From Chryseobacterium gwangjuense (GTDB taxonomy: Bacteria > Bacteroidota > Bacteroidia > Flavobacteriales > Weeksellaceae), in NCBI RefSeq assembly GCF_021311115.1, contig NZ_JAJTNP010000004.1, positions 310,001 through 374,000 on the forward strand: a DNA stretch of 64,000 bases, read 5' to 3'. Made by a program: the position numbers and the translations under genes. The first letter of the stretch is position 1. Each line of letters begins with the position of its first letter. Below, piece after piece: positions 45,067 to 54,964 of this stretch. The notes beneath the pieces were generated by a model that was given only the letters and a program-made list of their open reading frames with translations, ran no database searches and had not been told where the DNA came from.

Positions 45067-46497
45067 ATGAATCTTAAAATATTATTAATTTTTCTGTTTT
45101 GTATTGCAAATACGACCTTTGGACAAAGTAAAAAATTAAGCAATCCATTATTGGAAAAATCATTAAAGAAAGATAGTATCACTGCCGAGTTTACGGAATT
45201 GTATAATTTGATAAATATCATTCATCCGGGACAATATATGTTTTGTTCCAAAAAAGAATTCGAGCAGACCTATTTAAATTTAAAAAAATCAATAAAAACG
45301 GATATTTCTCCGATTGAATATTATAAAATAACCGCTACTTTATTAGCAAAAATAAAGGACGGCCATACAACTACAGACAGAAATAAAATTATTAGTCAAT
45401 TGAAAGAGCGATTGGTATTTCCATTCAGTATTTATAAAATAAAGAATAATTTTTATTTAGATAAATCAACGTTAGAAAACAAAAATTATACGGGTTTACA
45501 AATTCTTAAAATCAACGGAAAAAATATCGCTTCTATTGTATATGATATTCAGAAATACATTCATCTGGAAGGACATAATGAATCGGGATTAAATTTTAGG
45601 TTTAGAAATTTCCCCTTCTATTATTTTATCTATAATCCATCTGAAAATTTTGAAATTGAATATGTGGATTCACAAAATCATCATCAAAAAGTAGAAATTA
45701 AAGGCTTAACCTATGGAGATTTTAATAAAAATACCAATGAAAATATCGAACATTTGACAACTGAAATTAATTCGTTAAATATTGGCATTTTAAAATTTCA
45801 TTCTTTTGAAAATGGGTACAATGAAGCCGATCGAAAAATAGCTGAAAGACAATTGGATGTTTTTTTCTCTAAACTAGATAGCTTGAAAATTAGAAATCTT
45901 GTTATTGATTTACGAGATAATAGTGGTGGTGCAGCCGAAATTGCAAATTATTTATTTTCTTATTTGACAAGTAAGCCTTATAACTATTTTGATTATGTAG
46001 GCGCGAAATACAGAAGCGTTAAGGATTGGAAACATTACGCTCAATACCCGAACAATATCGAGGAAATAAACCTAAATGAAACAAATTCTATTAATGGACT
46101 TAATTGTTACACAAATGGTAATTGGTGGTTCGATAAACAGTTCAATAAATCTAATTTCTACAAAGGGAATATCAGTGTTTTGATAAATGGCGGATGTTTT
46201 TCCACCACAGGACATTTATTAGCCTTGCTGAGAGAATATAAAATCGGAAAATTTTATGGCGAATATTCTCAGGGAAGCAATTACAGCAATGCAGGTGGTC
46301 AGGCTTTCATTTTGCCCTATTCCAAAACGGTGGTTTGGATACCTACCTTTCAATACAAAATGAGGACACCTAATTTTCAGTATGATCCAAATGGAATTAA
46401 ACCGGACGTATATGTACCTATTGAACCAGACGACTTGAAAACAAAATTCGATAGACAAATGGGCTTTGTGTTAAAACAGATTGAAGAAAATAAATGA
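45067..46497 (+). CDS. S41 family peptidase
   Basis: A 476-residue secreted protein with a signal peptide (MNLKILLIFLFCIANTTFGQ). The tail-specific-protease core shows LVIDLRDNSGGAAEIANYL and the nucleophile region LINGGCFSTTGHLLALLREY, with GEYSQGSNYSNAGG after it. The PDZ-like part is weak. Periplasmic protease or hydrolase of unknown target. Confidence 0.87.
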   Translation: MNLKILLIFLFCIANTTFGQSKKLSNPLLEKSLKKDSITAEFTELYNLINIIHPGQYMFCSKKEFEQTYLNLKKSIKTDISPIEYYKITATLLAKIKDGHTTTDRNKIISQLKERLVFPFSIYKIKNNFYLDKSTLENKNYTGLQILKINGKNIASIVYDIQKYIHLEGHNESGLNFRFRNFPFYYFIYNPSENFEIEYVDSQNHHQKVEIKGLTYGDFNKNTNENIEHLTTEINSLNIGILKFHSFENGYNEADRKIAERQLDVFFSKLDSLKIRNLVIDLRDNSGGAAEIANYLFSYLTSKPYNYFDYVGAKYRSVKDWKHYAQYPNNIEEINLNETNSINGLNCYTNGNWWFDKQFNKSNFYKGNISVLINGGCFSTTGHLLALLREYKIGKFYGEYSQGSNYSNAGGQAFILPYSKTVVWIPTFQYKMRTPNFQYDPNGIKPDVYVPIEPDDLKTKFDRQMGFVLKQIEENK

Positions 46498-46595
46498 ACG
46501 AACATCCAATTGCAAGTAGGTAAATGGCGGGTTTGGTTCTAAATTCAATGTCTTAATCTTTTTTCGTCCAAATGATTATAGATTGATAATAATTT

Positions 46596-47189
46596 TTAGC
46601 TTACCTTCTTTTCCCATAAGCCATTTTCATCGAGAATTTTTAAATAGCTGTTAGTTGGTTCATTAGCGTGATAATATTGATACAGCTGATCTGTTAGCGT
46701 TGTGAGAAAGTCAAAGACAACTGAAAAGTCTTCCTTTGAGTTGTAAAGGTTGTCCCATTCACCCAAAACCCAACGGAATATTTTGTTATCATCAGTAGTA
46801 ATTGAAATGACGAGATGAGGCATATCTATGTCGGTTTGTTTGTAATAATCGTAATTTTTTCCTCCGAGCAATGAGATATTCCGAGCCGGAATATTGATAA
46901 CACTTATGTCGGAAAATAAAACCGAACCAAAACATGAACTGATAAAGCCTTCCTTATTTAATGTAACTGTATCTGTTGACTGTCTTTCGGAAGTTGTTTT
47001 ATACAACTTATAAATAGCCAGAAATAGTAATGGGAAGGAAATCAGCAATAACCAAGTCGGAAAATATGGATTCGAAAGGATCACTAAAATGGTGCCTGTT
47101 AAGGTGATGGTCAGCAATGTAGTAAAAAACCAAATCAAAATTACTGAGGTTTTATTGCTGTTATTAAAACGAAATTGATAGGTTTTCAT
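46596..47189 (-). CDS. hypothetical membrane protein
   Basis: A 197-residue protein with two hydrophobic segments (about 15-37 and 42-62), then a cytoplasmic beta-rich domain resembling a PH-like fold (DTVTLNKEGFISSCFGSVLF, ISVINIPARNISLLGG). No specific family recognised; the layout is common in Bacteroidota accessory regions. Confidence 0.72.
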   Translation of the reverse strand: MKTYQFRFNNSNKTSVILIWFFTTLLTITLTGTILVILSNPYFPTWLLLISFPLLFLAIYKLYKTTSERQSTDTVTLNKEGFISSCFGSVLFSDISVINIPARNISLLGGKNYDYYKQTDIDMPHLVISITTDDNKIFRWVLGEWDNLYNSKEDFSVVFDFLTTLTDQLYQYYHANEPTNSYLKILDENGLWEKKVS

Positions 47190-47437
47190 TGCTGGTTTAA
47201 TATGGTGATATTTTTAAAAGAAACCACGGTCTCCAATTGTAAAAGTATACATATTCTGCTAAATATAAGCGCTTTATTGTTTTGCCAATGAAGCTATCAT
47301 TTTTATAAATATAAAAATGATTATTATGGAAAATATCGAAGTAGGGTTAGTAACAATTGATATAATTTTATTTTCTATTTCTTTATATTTAACCACAATA
47401 AATACAACAATCAAGACAAAGTAAAAACATCCAAATT
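47190..47437. other. intergenic, nothing clear
   Basis: AT-rich. No gene, tRNA or strong hairpin seen. It should hold the divergent promoters of its two neighbours, but no good consensus match stands out. Confidence 0.5.
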
Positions 47438-48523
47438 ATGATAAAAAATATTATTCTATTGCTTTCTTTCATTGTGTGTTTATCTGCAAAAGCGCAATCA
47501 AACGCTTCGACAGATTCCATAACACAGCGGAATTTATTCCAAAGTTTAAAACCAGAATTTGAGAAATACGAAAAACAATACGGAAATTATATTCAGACCA
47601 ATAATATAAGAATGCATTATTTAGAGTGGGGAAATAAAAAAAATCCAACACTTGTCTGGATTCACGGAACTTATAGCAATGGATATGAATTACACGAAAT
47701 TATAGATCAATTGGTAAGAATGAATTTGCACGTCATTGCAATTGATTACTATGGACACGGATATACACCAATTTCTCAAAAAGACCTGTCTATTTATCAC
47801 GTTGCAGATGATATCAAATTTCTTCTTGATACAATGAAAATTAAAAAAGCAATTATCGGCGGCTGGTCAAGAGGAGGGACCATTAGTTCGGCATTTTATA
47901 ATGCTTATCCGGAAATGGTTCAAGCTCTTATTTTAGAAGATGGAGGTTCTGTTGCCTGGGATTTTCAGTCAAAGGCAGCCAACATTGTGAAAGATATTGA
48001 AGAAACAAAACAATATTATGCCGACAAAAAAACAATGGTGTTTGATGACGAGTTTGATGCTTATTGGTTTATGTATAATAATTGGGGTATAAAAGGAAAA
48101 GAAAATGAAAAACTGAAAAAAGAAATCTTTACTTCATATGCCCGAATAAAGAAAAACGCAAACGGAAAATATGAAATCAATCCTGGTGGAGAAGAACTGA
48201 CAGGTGAGAATTCTGCTGAAGAAAACATTGCAATTATTTACACTCCTTTTACTTCCAAAACGGCTTTCGGTGCCTCAACACATCAATTAAATCCTAAAAT
48301 TATTTATCGGAATTTGAATAAGCCTTTGCTTATTTTCGACCCGGTTAGTAATAATGATTGGTTTGATTTTAAGGAAGAAAATGATAAACTTACAGAGGAA
48401 CACAAGCCTTTTATTGTTCACAAAGTTTATGATAAAACCTGGCATGGAGTAAAAGACGAACACCCAAATGAAGTAGCTAATGATATTAAAACATTCTTAT
48501 TAAAGAATAAGCTGATAAAATGA
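47438..48523 (+). CDS. secreted alpha/beta hydrolase
   Basis: A 361-residue protein with a signal peptide (MIKNIILLLSFIVCLSAKAQ). Oxyanion region WIHGTYSNGYE, nucleophile elbow GGWSRGGTISS (Ser in GWSRG), Asp near FDPVSNNDW and His in TWHGVKDEHP. The substrate is unknown. The 270 bp downstream (48524-48793) contain no convincing gene. Confidence 0.87.
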   Translation: MIKNIILLLSFIVCLSAKAQSNASTDSITQRNLFQSLKPEFEKYEKQYGNYIQTNNIRMHYLEWGNKKNPTLVWIHGTYSNGYELHEIIDQLVRMNLHVIAIDYYGHGYTPISQKDLSIYHVADDIKFLLDTMKIKKAIIGGWSRGGTISSAFYNAYPEMVQALILEDGGSVAWDFQSKAANIVKDIEETKQYYADKKTMVFDDEFDAYWFMYNNWGIKGKENEKLKKEIFTSYARIKKNANGKYEINPGGEELTGENSAEENIAIIYTPFTSKTAFGASTHQLNPKIIYRNLNKPLLIFDPVSNNDWFDFKEENDKLTEEHKPFIVHKVYDKTWHGVKDEHPNEVANDIKTFLLKNKLIK

Positions 48524-48793
48524 AATAGTTATTAATATTCGTTTTGATGTTTAATGCTTTGTTAAAAGACTAGTTAAGGATAGGAAGGATATCACTAAAA
48601 CTGATCCAAAGAATTTGAACGTAATCTAAATTTGTTTTGCGAGCAGAAACTATAAAACTGAAACAAGCATTGAGATATTCTGTTAAAATAGTAGAAATAC
48701 TAAACTTACTTACTATAATTTTAAAAGGAGAATGAAAGTAACATGCTTTAAAAAAAGAGGTTGTCGAAATTTTTATTTCTATAGGAGCAGGAA

Positions 48794-49741
48794 TCAATTA
48801 TTATTTTGTTCATCTCTTCTTAGCTCTCTTTCCACTTCATCTATTTCTGTTAAAGGAAGAAGGAAACTGTTTTCTATGTAGCTCAGGATATTTTCATCGG
48901 TTTTATGATTTATTTTTCTGATGAAAATTTGATTGCTGGATTTCAGAGATTCTATAAAATTGAGTGTGTCTTGTTTGTTCTGAAAAATCGATTTTTCGAA
49001 TACGGCTCTTTTATCATCGTTCACAATAATATCATTAAAGGAAGTATTCATGAGAACAGTCTGAAAAAACGATTCGGCAGGTAAAAAAGTATGGAGATAG
49101 AAGTCTTCAAAATCCATTACTTTTTTGTTGTTGGTTAAGAATGCACAGGTATCTCTTGTAAAGATAAACCACTTTCCGCCAATATAAGGGGTTATTCCTT
49201 TCATAAACTCTCTTTTATAGACAAAAGAGGAGATTTTGTAGGCTAATTCAGTAAAATGATTTTGTATTCTTTTTAGAGTATCTGGTCTGCAAAAGTTTTG
49301 GTCATAATAAAACAGATAATTCCGGCCGTTGTTAGTTGTAAGGAATTTACGGATGATCGGTTGAGACCTGAGTGGATAATCTTCGCCGCTTAGGTTGATG
49401 AAATAATCCCATTCCAAGCTGGCATTTAAGAGAAATTCCATAGCATTAAGCTCGGCCTGGATCATGCTGAAGCCTCCTGAAACAATATTCAGACTGTCTA
49501 AAATATAAACATTGGGAAATTGTACGATATAGAGCTGTATCTCTTCTGTTACTTCCGGTTTGGCCTTCCTGTCGATATGAATAAGATAGTATTGATCCTT
49601 CGTATAGATTTTCTGAAATAGGGCTTTGAATATATTAGGTTTATGATGAACCATAATAAAATAAGCAACTTTCACAAGAGGGGTAGCATGTGACTCCAGA
49701 GTCTGAGTCTGAGGATGTGTTATGGGTAGGGCTGTTTGCAT
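48794..49741 (-). CDS. family 14 glycosyltransferase (core-2/I-branching type)
   Basis: A 315-residue enzyme with the Branch-family pattern: VAYFIMVHHKPNIFKALFQ, YYLIHIDRKAKPEV, YFINLSGEDYPLRSQ and a WFIFTRDTCAF segment. Bacterial members are beta-GlcNAc or xylosyl-type transferases for surface glycans. No other glycan genes adjoin, so the acceptor is unknown. It ends in an Arg/Asp/Glu-rich tail. Confidence 0.88.
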   Translation of the reverse strand: MQTALPITHPQTQTLESHATPLVKVAYFIMVHHKPNIFKALFQKIYTKDQYYLIHIDRKAKPEVTEEIQLYIVQFPNVYILDSLNIVSGGFSMIQAELNAMEFLLNASLEWDYFINLSGEDYPLRSQPIIRKFLTTNNGRNYLFYYDQNFCRPDTLKRIQNHFTELAYKISSFVYKREFMKGITPYIGGKWFIFTRDTCAFLTNNKKVMDFEDFYLHTFLPAESFFQTVLMNTSFNDIIVNDDKRAVFEKSIFQNKQDTLNFIESLKSSNQIFIRKINHKTDENILSYIENSFLLPLTEIDEVERELRRDEQNNN

Positions 49742-50189
49742 ATAGGGAAGCTTAAAATCATCCGCATAGCAAATAATTCGGTTAACGTGCGTAAGGTAGG
49801 AATAAAATTTTGATAATCAATTATTTAAATACAATGCTCTTTGTTTATTTTTATCGTAAGTTTGCAAAACATTTATAAAAACAGGTCACTGCCTTTGCTA
49901 TTCTGTAAGTTTAAAATCACAATTTTCTTTTTCAGTTTTGCTTTTTCAGCTACCAATTTATAATCCTGATTTCATGAGGAGAAAATTAGGGATTGTAAAA
50001 ATCCTATGATAAATAGGGGCGATATGTTATTGCAGGTCATTCAACAATAGTTTAAGTGGTATTGTTTACAGATAAAGCAAGCAAAATGATAAACCGGAAA
50101 AGGATTCTTTATTTGTTTATCCTTTATATACCAATTCAAATTTTAATCAACAGATTGGCTTACAAGCTACCGGAAGACCGGAATTTATA
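49742..50189. other. 448-bp intergenic region before the DEAD-box helicase
   Basis: Divergent spacer between the glycosyltransferase and helicase genes. No coding frame, tRNA or perfect promoter seen. Given the helicase/cold-shock pair downstream, a long 5' UTR is possible, but I see no firm structure. Confidence 0.45.
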
Positions 50190-51305
50190 ATGAGTTTCAA
50201 AAATTTAAATTTAATCAATCCGATTATTCGTGCCGTTACAGAAGCTGGGTATTCCCAACCTACTGAAATACAAAACGCTGCGATTCCATACATTCTGGCC
50301 GGAAAAGATATCATAGGATGTGCTCAAACCGGAACCGGGAAAACGGCTGCATTTGCTATGCCGATACTGCAGCTACTGAAAAAATACACCCCTGAACATA
50401 AAGAAATACGAACCTTAATTCTTACCCCTACTCGGGAATTGGCGATACAAATAGAAGAAAATTTTGGCATTTACAGTAAATATATGCCGCTATCTCAACT
50501 TTCTGTTTTTGGTGGTGTTTCAATAGGAAGCCAGCTTGCTGCTTTAAGAAAAAGAGTGGATATCCTTGTGGCAACTCCGGGAAGATTGTTGGATCTGGAA
50601 AGTCAAAGACATATCGATCTTTCTAAGGTTGAAATATTAGTGTTGGATGAAGCGGATAGAATGCTCGATATGGGGTTTGTAAATGATGTAAAAAGTGTTT
50701 TAAGTTTAATTCCGAAAAAAAGGCAAACCTTATTTTTTTCGGCAACGATGCCAACAAAAATAAGAGAATTTGCTGAAACGATTCTGAATAAGCCTGTAGA
50801 AGTTACGGTGAATCCGGTGTCTTCAACTGCAGAAACAGTCAAGCAATCAGTATATTTTGTAGAGAAAAAAGATAAAATAGATCTGCTGATTGAGATCTTA
50901 CAGGAAAAAAATACAATGAGATCATTGGTGTTCACCCGTACCAAACATGCAGCCAATAAGCTTGTCCAACAGCTGGAGAGCGTAGGAATTTTTGCAGCAG
51001 CGATTCATGGAAACAAGTCACAGGCAGCAAGGCAAAATGCGCTGGATGATTTTAAGAACAACAGGATTAAAGTGCTTATTGCTACAGATATTGCAGCGAG
51101 AGGCATTGATATAGATGATCTTCCTTATGTGATCAACTATGAACTTCCTAATATCCCGGAAACTTATGTACACCGGATCGGGAGAACCGGAAGGGGAGGC
51201 ACAGAGGGAACTGCGATTTCATTTTGTGATACAGATGAGCGGTTAGATTTTAAGAATATTCAAAAACTGATTGGGTTTACAATGCCGGTCAGGTCATTTT
51301 ACTAA
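50190..51305 (+). CDS. DEAD-box RNA helicase
   Basis: A 371-residue minimal helicase: Q motif with GYSQPTEIQ, motif I AQTGTGKT (45-52), PTRELA, motif II DEAD (153-156), SATMP, and HRIGRTGRGG. It stops directly after the core with no C-terminal RNA-binding tail (RhlE-like but shorter). Followed by a cold-shock gene 51 bp later, so it probably unwinds RNA in the cold. Confidence 0.94.
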   Translation: MSFKNLNLINPIIRAVTEAGYSQPTEIQNAAIPYILAGKDIIGCAQTGTGKTAAFAMPILQLLKKYTPEHKEIRTLILTPTRELAIQIEENFGIYSKYMPLSQLSVFGGVSIGSQLAALRKRVDILVATPGRLLDLESQRHIDLSKVEILVLDEADRMLDMGFVNDVKSVLSLIPKKRQTLFFSATMPTKIREFAETILNKPVEVTVNPVSSTAETVKQSVYFVEKKDKIDLLIEILQEKNTMRSLVFTRTKHAANKLVQQLESVGIFAAAIHGNKSQAARQNALDDFKNNRIKVLIATDIAARGIDIDDLPYVINYELPNIPETYVHRIGRTGRGGTEGTAISFCDTDERLDFKNIQKLIGFTMPVRSFY

Positions 51306-51309
51306 TAAA

Positions 51310-51328
51310 GTCTGTAGCGTTTACAGAC
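51310..51328 (+). promoter_or_regulatory. hairpin between helicase and cold-shock genes
   Basis: GTCTGTA-GCGTT-TACAGAC, perfect 7-bp stem, 4 bp after the helicase stop. No T-tract, so not a standard terminator. Could be an RNA processing or stabilising element for the cold-shock transcript. Confidence 0.5.
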
Positions 51329-51356
51329 AATATATATAATTTTAATAATAATTACA

Positions 51357-51551
51357 ATGCAACAAGGCACAGTAAAATTTTTCAACGAAGCAAAAGGCTT
51401 CGGATTTATTTCTCCTGCAGACGGGAGTAAGGATATATTTGTACATTCTTCAGGATTAAGCACAAGAACGATCCGTGAAAATGATAAAGTAACTTTCGAT
51501 GTACAAACAAGTGAGAAAGGTTTAAATGCGATCAACGTAAAGTTGGCATAA
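51357..51551 (+). CDS. cold-shock protein (CspA family)
   Basis: A 64-residue OB-fold RNA chaperone with RNP1 KGFGFISP (residues 13-20) and RNP2 DIFVHSSGL. Start MQQGTVKFFNEAK is standard. Paired with the DEAD-box helicase. Confidence 0.95.
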   Translation: MQQGTVKFFNEAKGFGFISPADGSKDIFVHSSGLSTRTIRENDKVTFDVQTSEKGLNAINVKLA

Positions 51552-51700
51552 ACTAAACTTTATTTACAGAAATTTTAGAAATAATTTTTACAATTTTATA
51601 TTTTAGAAATTAAGAATCAATACATTTTTAGTCTGAATATATTATTGGTACGAACATTAATATTGGTATATTAATTTTTTATTTTCCATTATGTTCATGG

Positions 51701-51729
51701 AGCCTCTTGCTATATGTAAGGGGCTTTTT
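51701..51729 (+). terminator. terminator behind the cold-shock gene
   Basis: AGCCTCTT and AAGGGGCT form an 8-bp stem (one G-T pair) with a 9-base loop, then TTTTT. Confidence 0.7.
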
Positions 51730-51807
51730 AGATTTTATAATGAAGAGAACGATAAGTTTATAGAGAGTCTTCTGATAATGATTAATCAAAAGAGGAAATA
51801 AATAAAA

Positions 51808-51834
51808 ACACACACTTCAAAATGAAGTGTGTGT
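51808..51834 (-). terminator. terminator of the minus-strand oxidoreductase operon
   Basis: ACACACACTTC and GAAGTGTGTGT form a perfect 11-bp stem. On the minus strand it is followed by TTTTTATTTATTT. Lies 52 bp beyond the last gene. Confidence 0.85.
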
Positions 51835-51886
51835 AGTTCTAAAAAAGGATAAGATAGATTTAAAATTACTGCTTATTTCTTGTTTT

Positions 51887-53437
51887 TTATTCCTTCTGAT
51901 AAGGACATCCTGAAGGAGGATTGGCAAGACGCTCAGAAACAGAAGCGGTGGTGGTCATACTCATGGCAGGAGGAGCGTTGAAGAACTCCTGTTCAATTAT
52001 TTTTCTCTGATCTGCCGGAATATCTTCGATTTTACGAAGGGTATTGACCTGGATGTGGGGCCAGCTTGTTGTACCGCCGTCATTACCGAAATCAAATTCG
52101 AAGAATATAATCTGCTCGTATTGTAACTGAAGAATTTCTTTTCCGTCTTCAATCACGGTTTCAATCCAAAGATTAAAATCTATTTCAACGGTCGGTACAA
52201 AACGATTAACAAAAGGAACGTTTAAAATTCCTCCTTGTGCACCCGTTGCCATTCTTGAGGATAATTGAACAAGAACATAGTTTTCAACATGTTGTCCGCT
52301 TAGTGTATCTCTTAATCGCATATCCGGTCTTACACAGTAAGGGTATAATTCATCGGCAAGAATTCTCTGGGTATAGATTTTGTTGGAGCCGGGGTCATTT
52401 TCATCGGTTAAAGTTTCATGAACCCAGGCCGGAGCTGGTTCGTCAAGGTTAATAGGACCTCCACCACCTCCCATAGTAGGTGAGATAGCAAGATGAGGAG
52501 GATCCCAGGTTTTAATACCAGTAGGGAATTGTGGAGAACCATTTCTAAGGTAATATTGCTTGTTGTCTTTATTTTCGGGTGTAATATCTCCCAATACAGT
52601 AATCGTACTTCCATGAGGAATAACTCCGCTTCTTGAAATTGAATAATCAGGAATGAAATAGGGCCCTGTAATACCATCCATCGGCTTGATTTCCTGAGCA
52701 GGAATAATTTCATAATATTGCTGTCCTTCTTTTAATTGGCTCAAAAGAATGTAGGAAGGATTACCGTTTTCGTCTCTTACTTCAACCAAAGGTTCGTTTC
52801 TGTACTCACCTTTATAACCGTACTTTTTGAAATTATCTTCAGAAAAAGCATGAATTCCTCGGTCTCTTTTGATGGTTTCTTCAGTTGCTGCATAATTGTA
52901 GACATCACTTAGCCAAAGATACATTCCGTTTTCTTCGTGAATTCCGGCATATTGTAAATTTGGATTTCCTTCTACTTTATTGACACTTTTAATGGTTTGG
53001 TCGTATTTTACCGCACCGCAAAATAATTCAGTGGCGCCACCACGGTTACGAACTCCGCCGGGAACGATTTCGAATGTTAATTTTTCGATATATTCTTCAG
53101 TATCAAAGCTGAATTTACCCGGAATTGTTGATGGATTTGTACCTGGAGAAGGCATGATCGTGGTATGAATTCCGCTTCCCAGAGAAGGTCTGGTTATATT
53201 TTTATTGTAATTGGCATTGTAACTTACCCAGGTTCCATTCAGTGCTTCTAAAACACCATAATCAACATTGTTTGCAATTTCCTGTAGATTTTCTTCTCTA
53301 AATGGTCTTACCGGATCGTCGATTAAAAGTTTGGAGTATCCGTCCATAAGAGTCGCAAGATACCCTTTCTTGCTTTCTGCTGATGTTTTTAAAAGTTGGC
53401 TTTCTTGTCCAAGAATTTCTTTTTTTCTTTTTAGCAT
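51887..53437 (-). CDS. hypothetical protein, possibly heme-binding family
   Basis: A 516-residue protein, no signal peptide. Segments EALNGTWVSYNANYN, EKLTFEIVPGGVRNRG, QYAGIHEENGMYLWL, GVIPHGSTITVLG and the C-terminal LQLQYEQIIFFEF with WPHIQVNTL remind me of a family annotated as heme-binding protein in actinobacteria and fungi; this is a memory match only. It ends with a Cys in PPSGCPYQKE. Last gene of the operon, 27 bp after the ferritin-like gene. Confidence 0.65.
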   Translation of the reverse strand: MLKRKKEILGQESQLLKTSAESKKGYLATLMDGYSKLLIDDPVRPFREENLQEIANNVDYGVLEALNGTWVSYNANYNKNITRPSLGSGIHTTIMPSPGTNPSTIPGKFSFDTEEYIEKLTFEIVPGGVRNRGGATELFCGAVKYDQTIKSVNKVEGNPNLQYAGIHEENGMYLWLSDVYNYAATEETIKRDRGIHAFSEDNFKKYGYKGEYRNEPLVEVRDENGNPSYILLSQLKEGQQYYEIIPAQEIKPMDGITGPYFIPDYSISRSGVIPHGSTITVLGDITPENKDNKQYYLRNGSPQFPTGIKTWDPPHLAISPTMGGGGGPINLDEPAPAWVHETLTDENDPGSNKIYTQRILADELYPYCVRPDMRLRDTLSGQHVENYVLVQLSSRMATGAQGGILNVPFVNRFVPTVEIDFNLWIETVIEDGKEILQLQYEQIIFFEFDFGNDGGTTSWPHIQVNTLRKIEDIPADQRKIIEQEFFNAPPAMSMTTTASVSERLANPPSGCPYQKE

Positions 53438-53464
53438 GATATTTAGTTTTTAATGGTTGTTCAA

Positions 53465-54961
53465 TTAGTTGGTAGGATATTCAAAAGTGGGTCCCGCGTT
53501 TTGAGTAGAATTTAAAGGCTGGCTCATCAATCCGATCGCTTGCTCTTTCAAGGCATACATATACATGATTGATTTCTCCAGTTCTTTTGCATTACCTTCT
53601 ACTGCCGCCTGAATAGCGTCTAATAAGCTTTTATAGGTTTGGTTAAATGCTTTTCCTTGTGCATACAGTTGCGGGTTTGACTGATAATCTGTCATTTTTG
53701 GGTTAGGTTTCATCGGATAAGCAGCGCTCCAGTCAACAGGTAAAGGTTTTCCGACAGGTGGGGTAGTAACGGGCATCATTCCGTTTTCGTCAGTGAAAGG
53801 TCTGTAATCTCCACCTACATAGAAATGCTCGTGGAAAACTTCTTTAAACCTGAAATAATGCGCCAGTTCTGCACCTTCTTCAAACTGAGAAGGATCTACA
53901 TCGAAAATAGAATCATCTGCGCCTTCCCCCTGTCCTTTAATTTCCTGGAAAACAGCGATTACACCAGTTAAAGCTTCCACCGCGTGTAATTTTCCACCGC
54001 TTCCGTAATATTGCTCCGGACGGATCTGTTTAGCAGGATCTCCGGTGAAAATCCCACCAGTATTTAATTCTTCGAAATTTTGAGGAAGTCTTCCATGTTC
54101 TTTATAATAGGCAATGATTTGGAAAACAACGATATAAAAGAATAAAACATCATAATATTCACCAATGGTATGAACATTTTCCATGATGAAGCCTTTCATA
54201 TTTTCAAGTGTCCAGTGATTATTTTCCTGTACAGCAGCACTTTTAGCAAGGGAAACACTTGGCTCAAATTCCTCATGATATTTCGGAGCTTTGACCAAAG
54301 GATTACTTGGACTTTCAATAGCGATAAAGGTTGCGATGCTGTTTGTTGAAAATGTTTCCAATCCAACATAGAAATCAACATTCATTGGTAATTTCATCGG
54401 ATAAGAAGGGTAATTCTGAGGTCTGTTTACGGAAGGCTGGATATTTACCGCATTCATGACATTACAAACCATGATCATGTGAAGCATTTCTTCTACGGCA
54501 ACACTGCGGATAATTTGCGAAGCCAGTGCATTGGTTCCATCTTTAATGGAATATAAAGCCGTAAGATAGGGTGGAATTGTAGAATGCTCGATTAAAATTG
54601 CAGTCTGCAAAAGATCTTGTAAAATCGGACGGTAATCAAGGTTTTCTATCCCTCCTTTTTTAATCTCCAAACTTGTTTTAGTAGATAAATCAGCAGGTTG
54701 TAATTCTGAAATTACCCCGCCAAACTGCGAACTTAAATATTCACTAAATTCTTTGATTTGATCATTTAGTAAAAGGTTGGTCAGCATTTTACTGTGGTGT
54801 TTTAAACCTTCAATCCAATCCGCTTTACTGATTGAGGTATCAAATAATAAGGATTGTAATGAAAGAGCTTCGGCAACAACCGCATTTCTGCCCATAAGAT
54901 TTGAGCCTTTTGCGAAAGAAGTTCCCTGAGGTTCTGTTGTATTGATAAGTCTTTGTCTCAT
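53465..54961 (-). CDS. VioB-type ferritin-like protein
   Basis: A 498-residue protein. A ferritin-like domain at about residues 105-345 has the carboxylate/His pattern of a di-iron site: LQTAILIEHSTIPPYLTALY, SVAVEEMLHMIMVCNVMNA and ELAHYFRFKEVFHEHF. This domain type is known from VioB and related oxidative dimerising enzymes. It lies 3 bp after the GMC oxidoreductase, suggesting a joint oxidative reaction. Actual chemistry unknown. Confidence 0.8.
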   Translation of the reverse strand: MRQRLINTTEPQGTSFAKGSNLMGRNAVVAEALSLQSLLFDTSISKADWIEGLKHHSKMLTNLLLNDQIKEFSEYLSSQFGGVISELQPADLSTKTSLEIKKGGIENLDYRPILQDLLQTAILIEHSTIPPYLTALYSIKDGTNALASQIIRSVAVEEMLHMIMVCNVMNAVNIQPSVNRPQNYPSYPMKLPMNVDFYVGLETFSTNSIATFIAIESPSNPLVKAPKYHEEFEPSVSLAKSAAVQENNHWTLENMKGFIMENVHTIGEYYDVLFFYIVVFQIIAYYKEHGRLPQNFEELNTGGIFTGDPAKQIRPEQYYGSGGKLHAVEALTGVIAVFQEIKGQGEGADDSIFDVDPSQFEEGAELAHYFRFKEVFHEHFYVGGDYRPFTDENGMMPVTTPPVGKPLPVDWSAAYPMKPNPKMTDYQSNPQLYAQGKAFNQTYKSLLDAIQAAVEGNAKELEKSIMYMYALKEQAIGLMSQPLNSTQNAGPTFEYPTN

Positions 54962-54964
54962 GTG

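Noticed and set aside
48570..48797. 75-residue minus-strand frame downstream of the alpha/beta hydrolase
   Set aside because: No recognisable domain, no ribosome binding site, unusual composition. It may be decayed sequence, but I cannot support a gene.
39404..50189. Duplicated tRNA-Ser 3' end as an island attachment site
   Set aside because: I looked for a second GGTTCGAATCCCTC-type string downstream by eye and found none; a proper search is needed.
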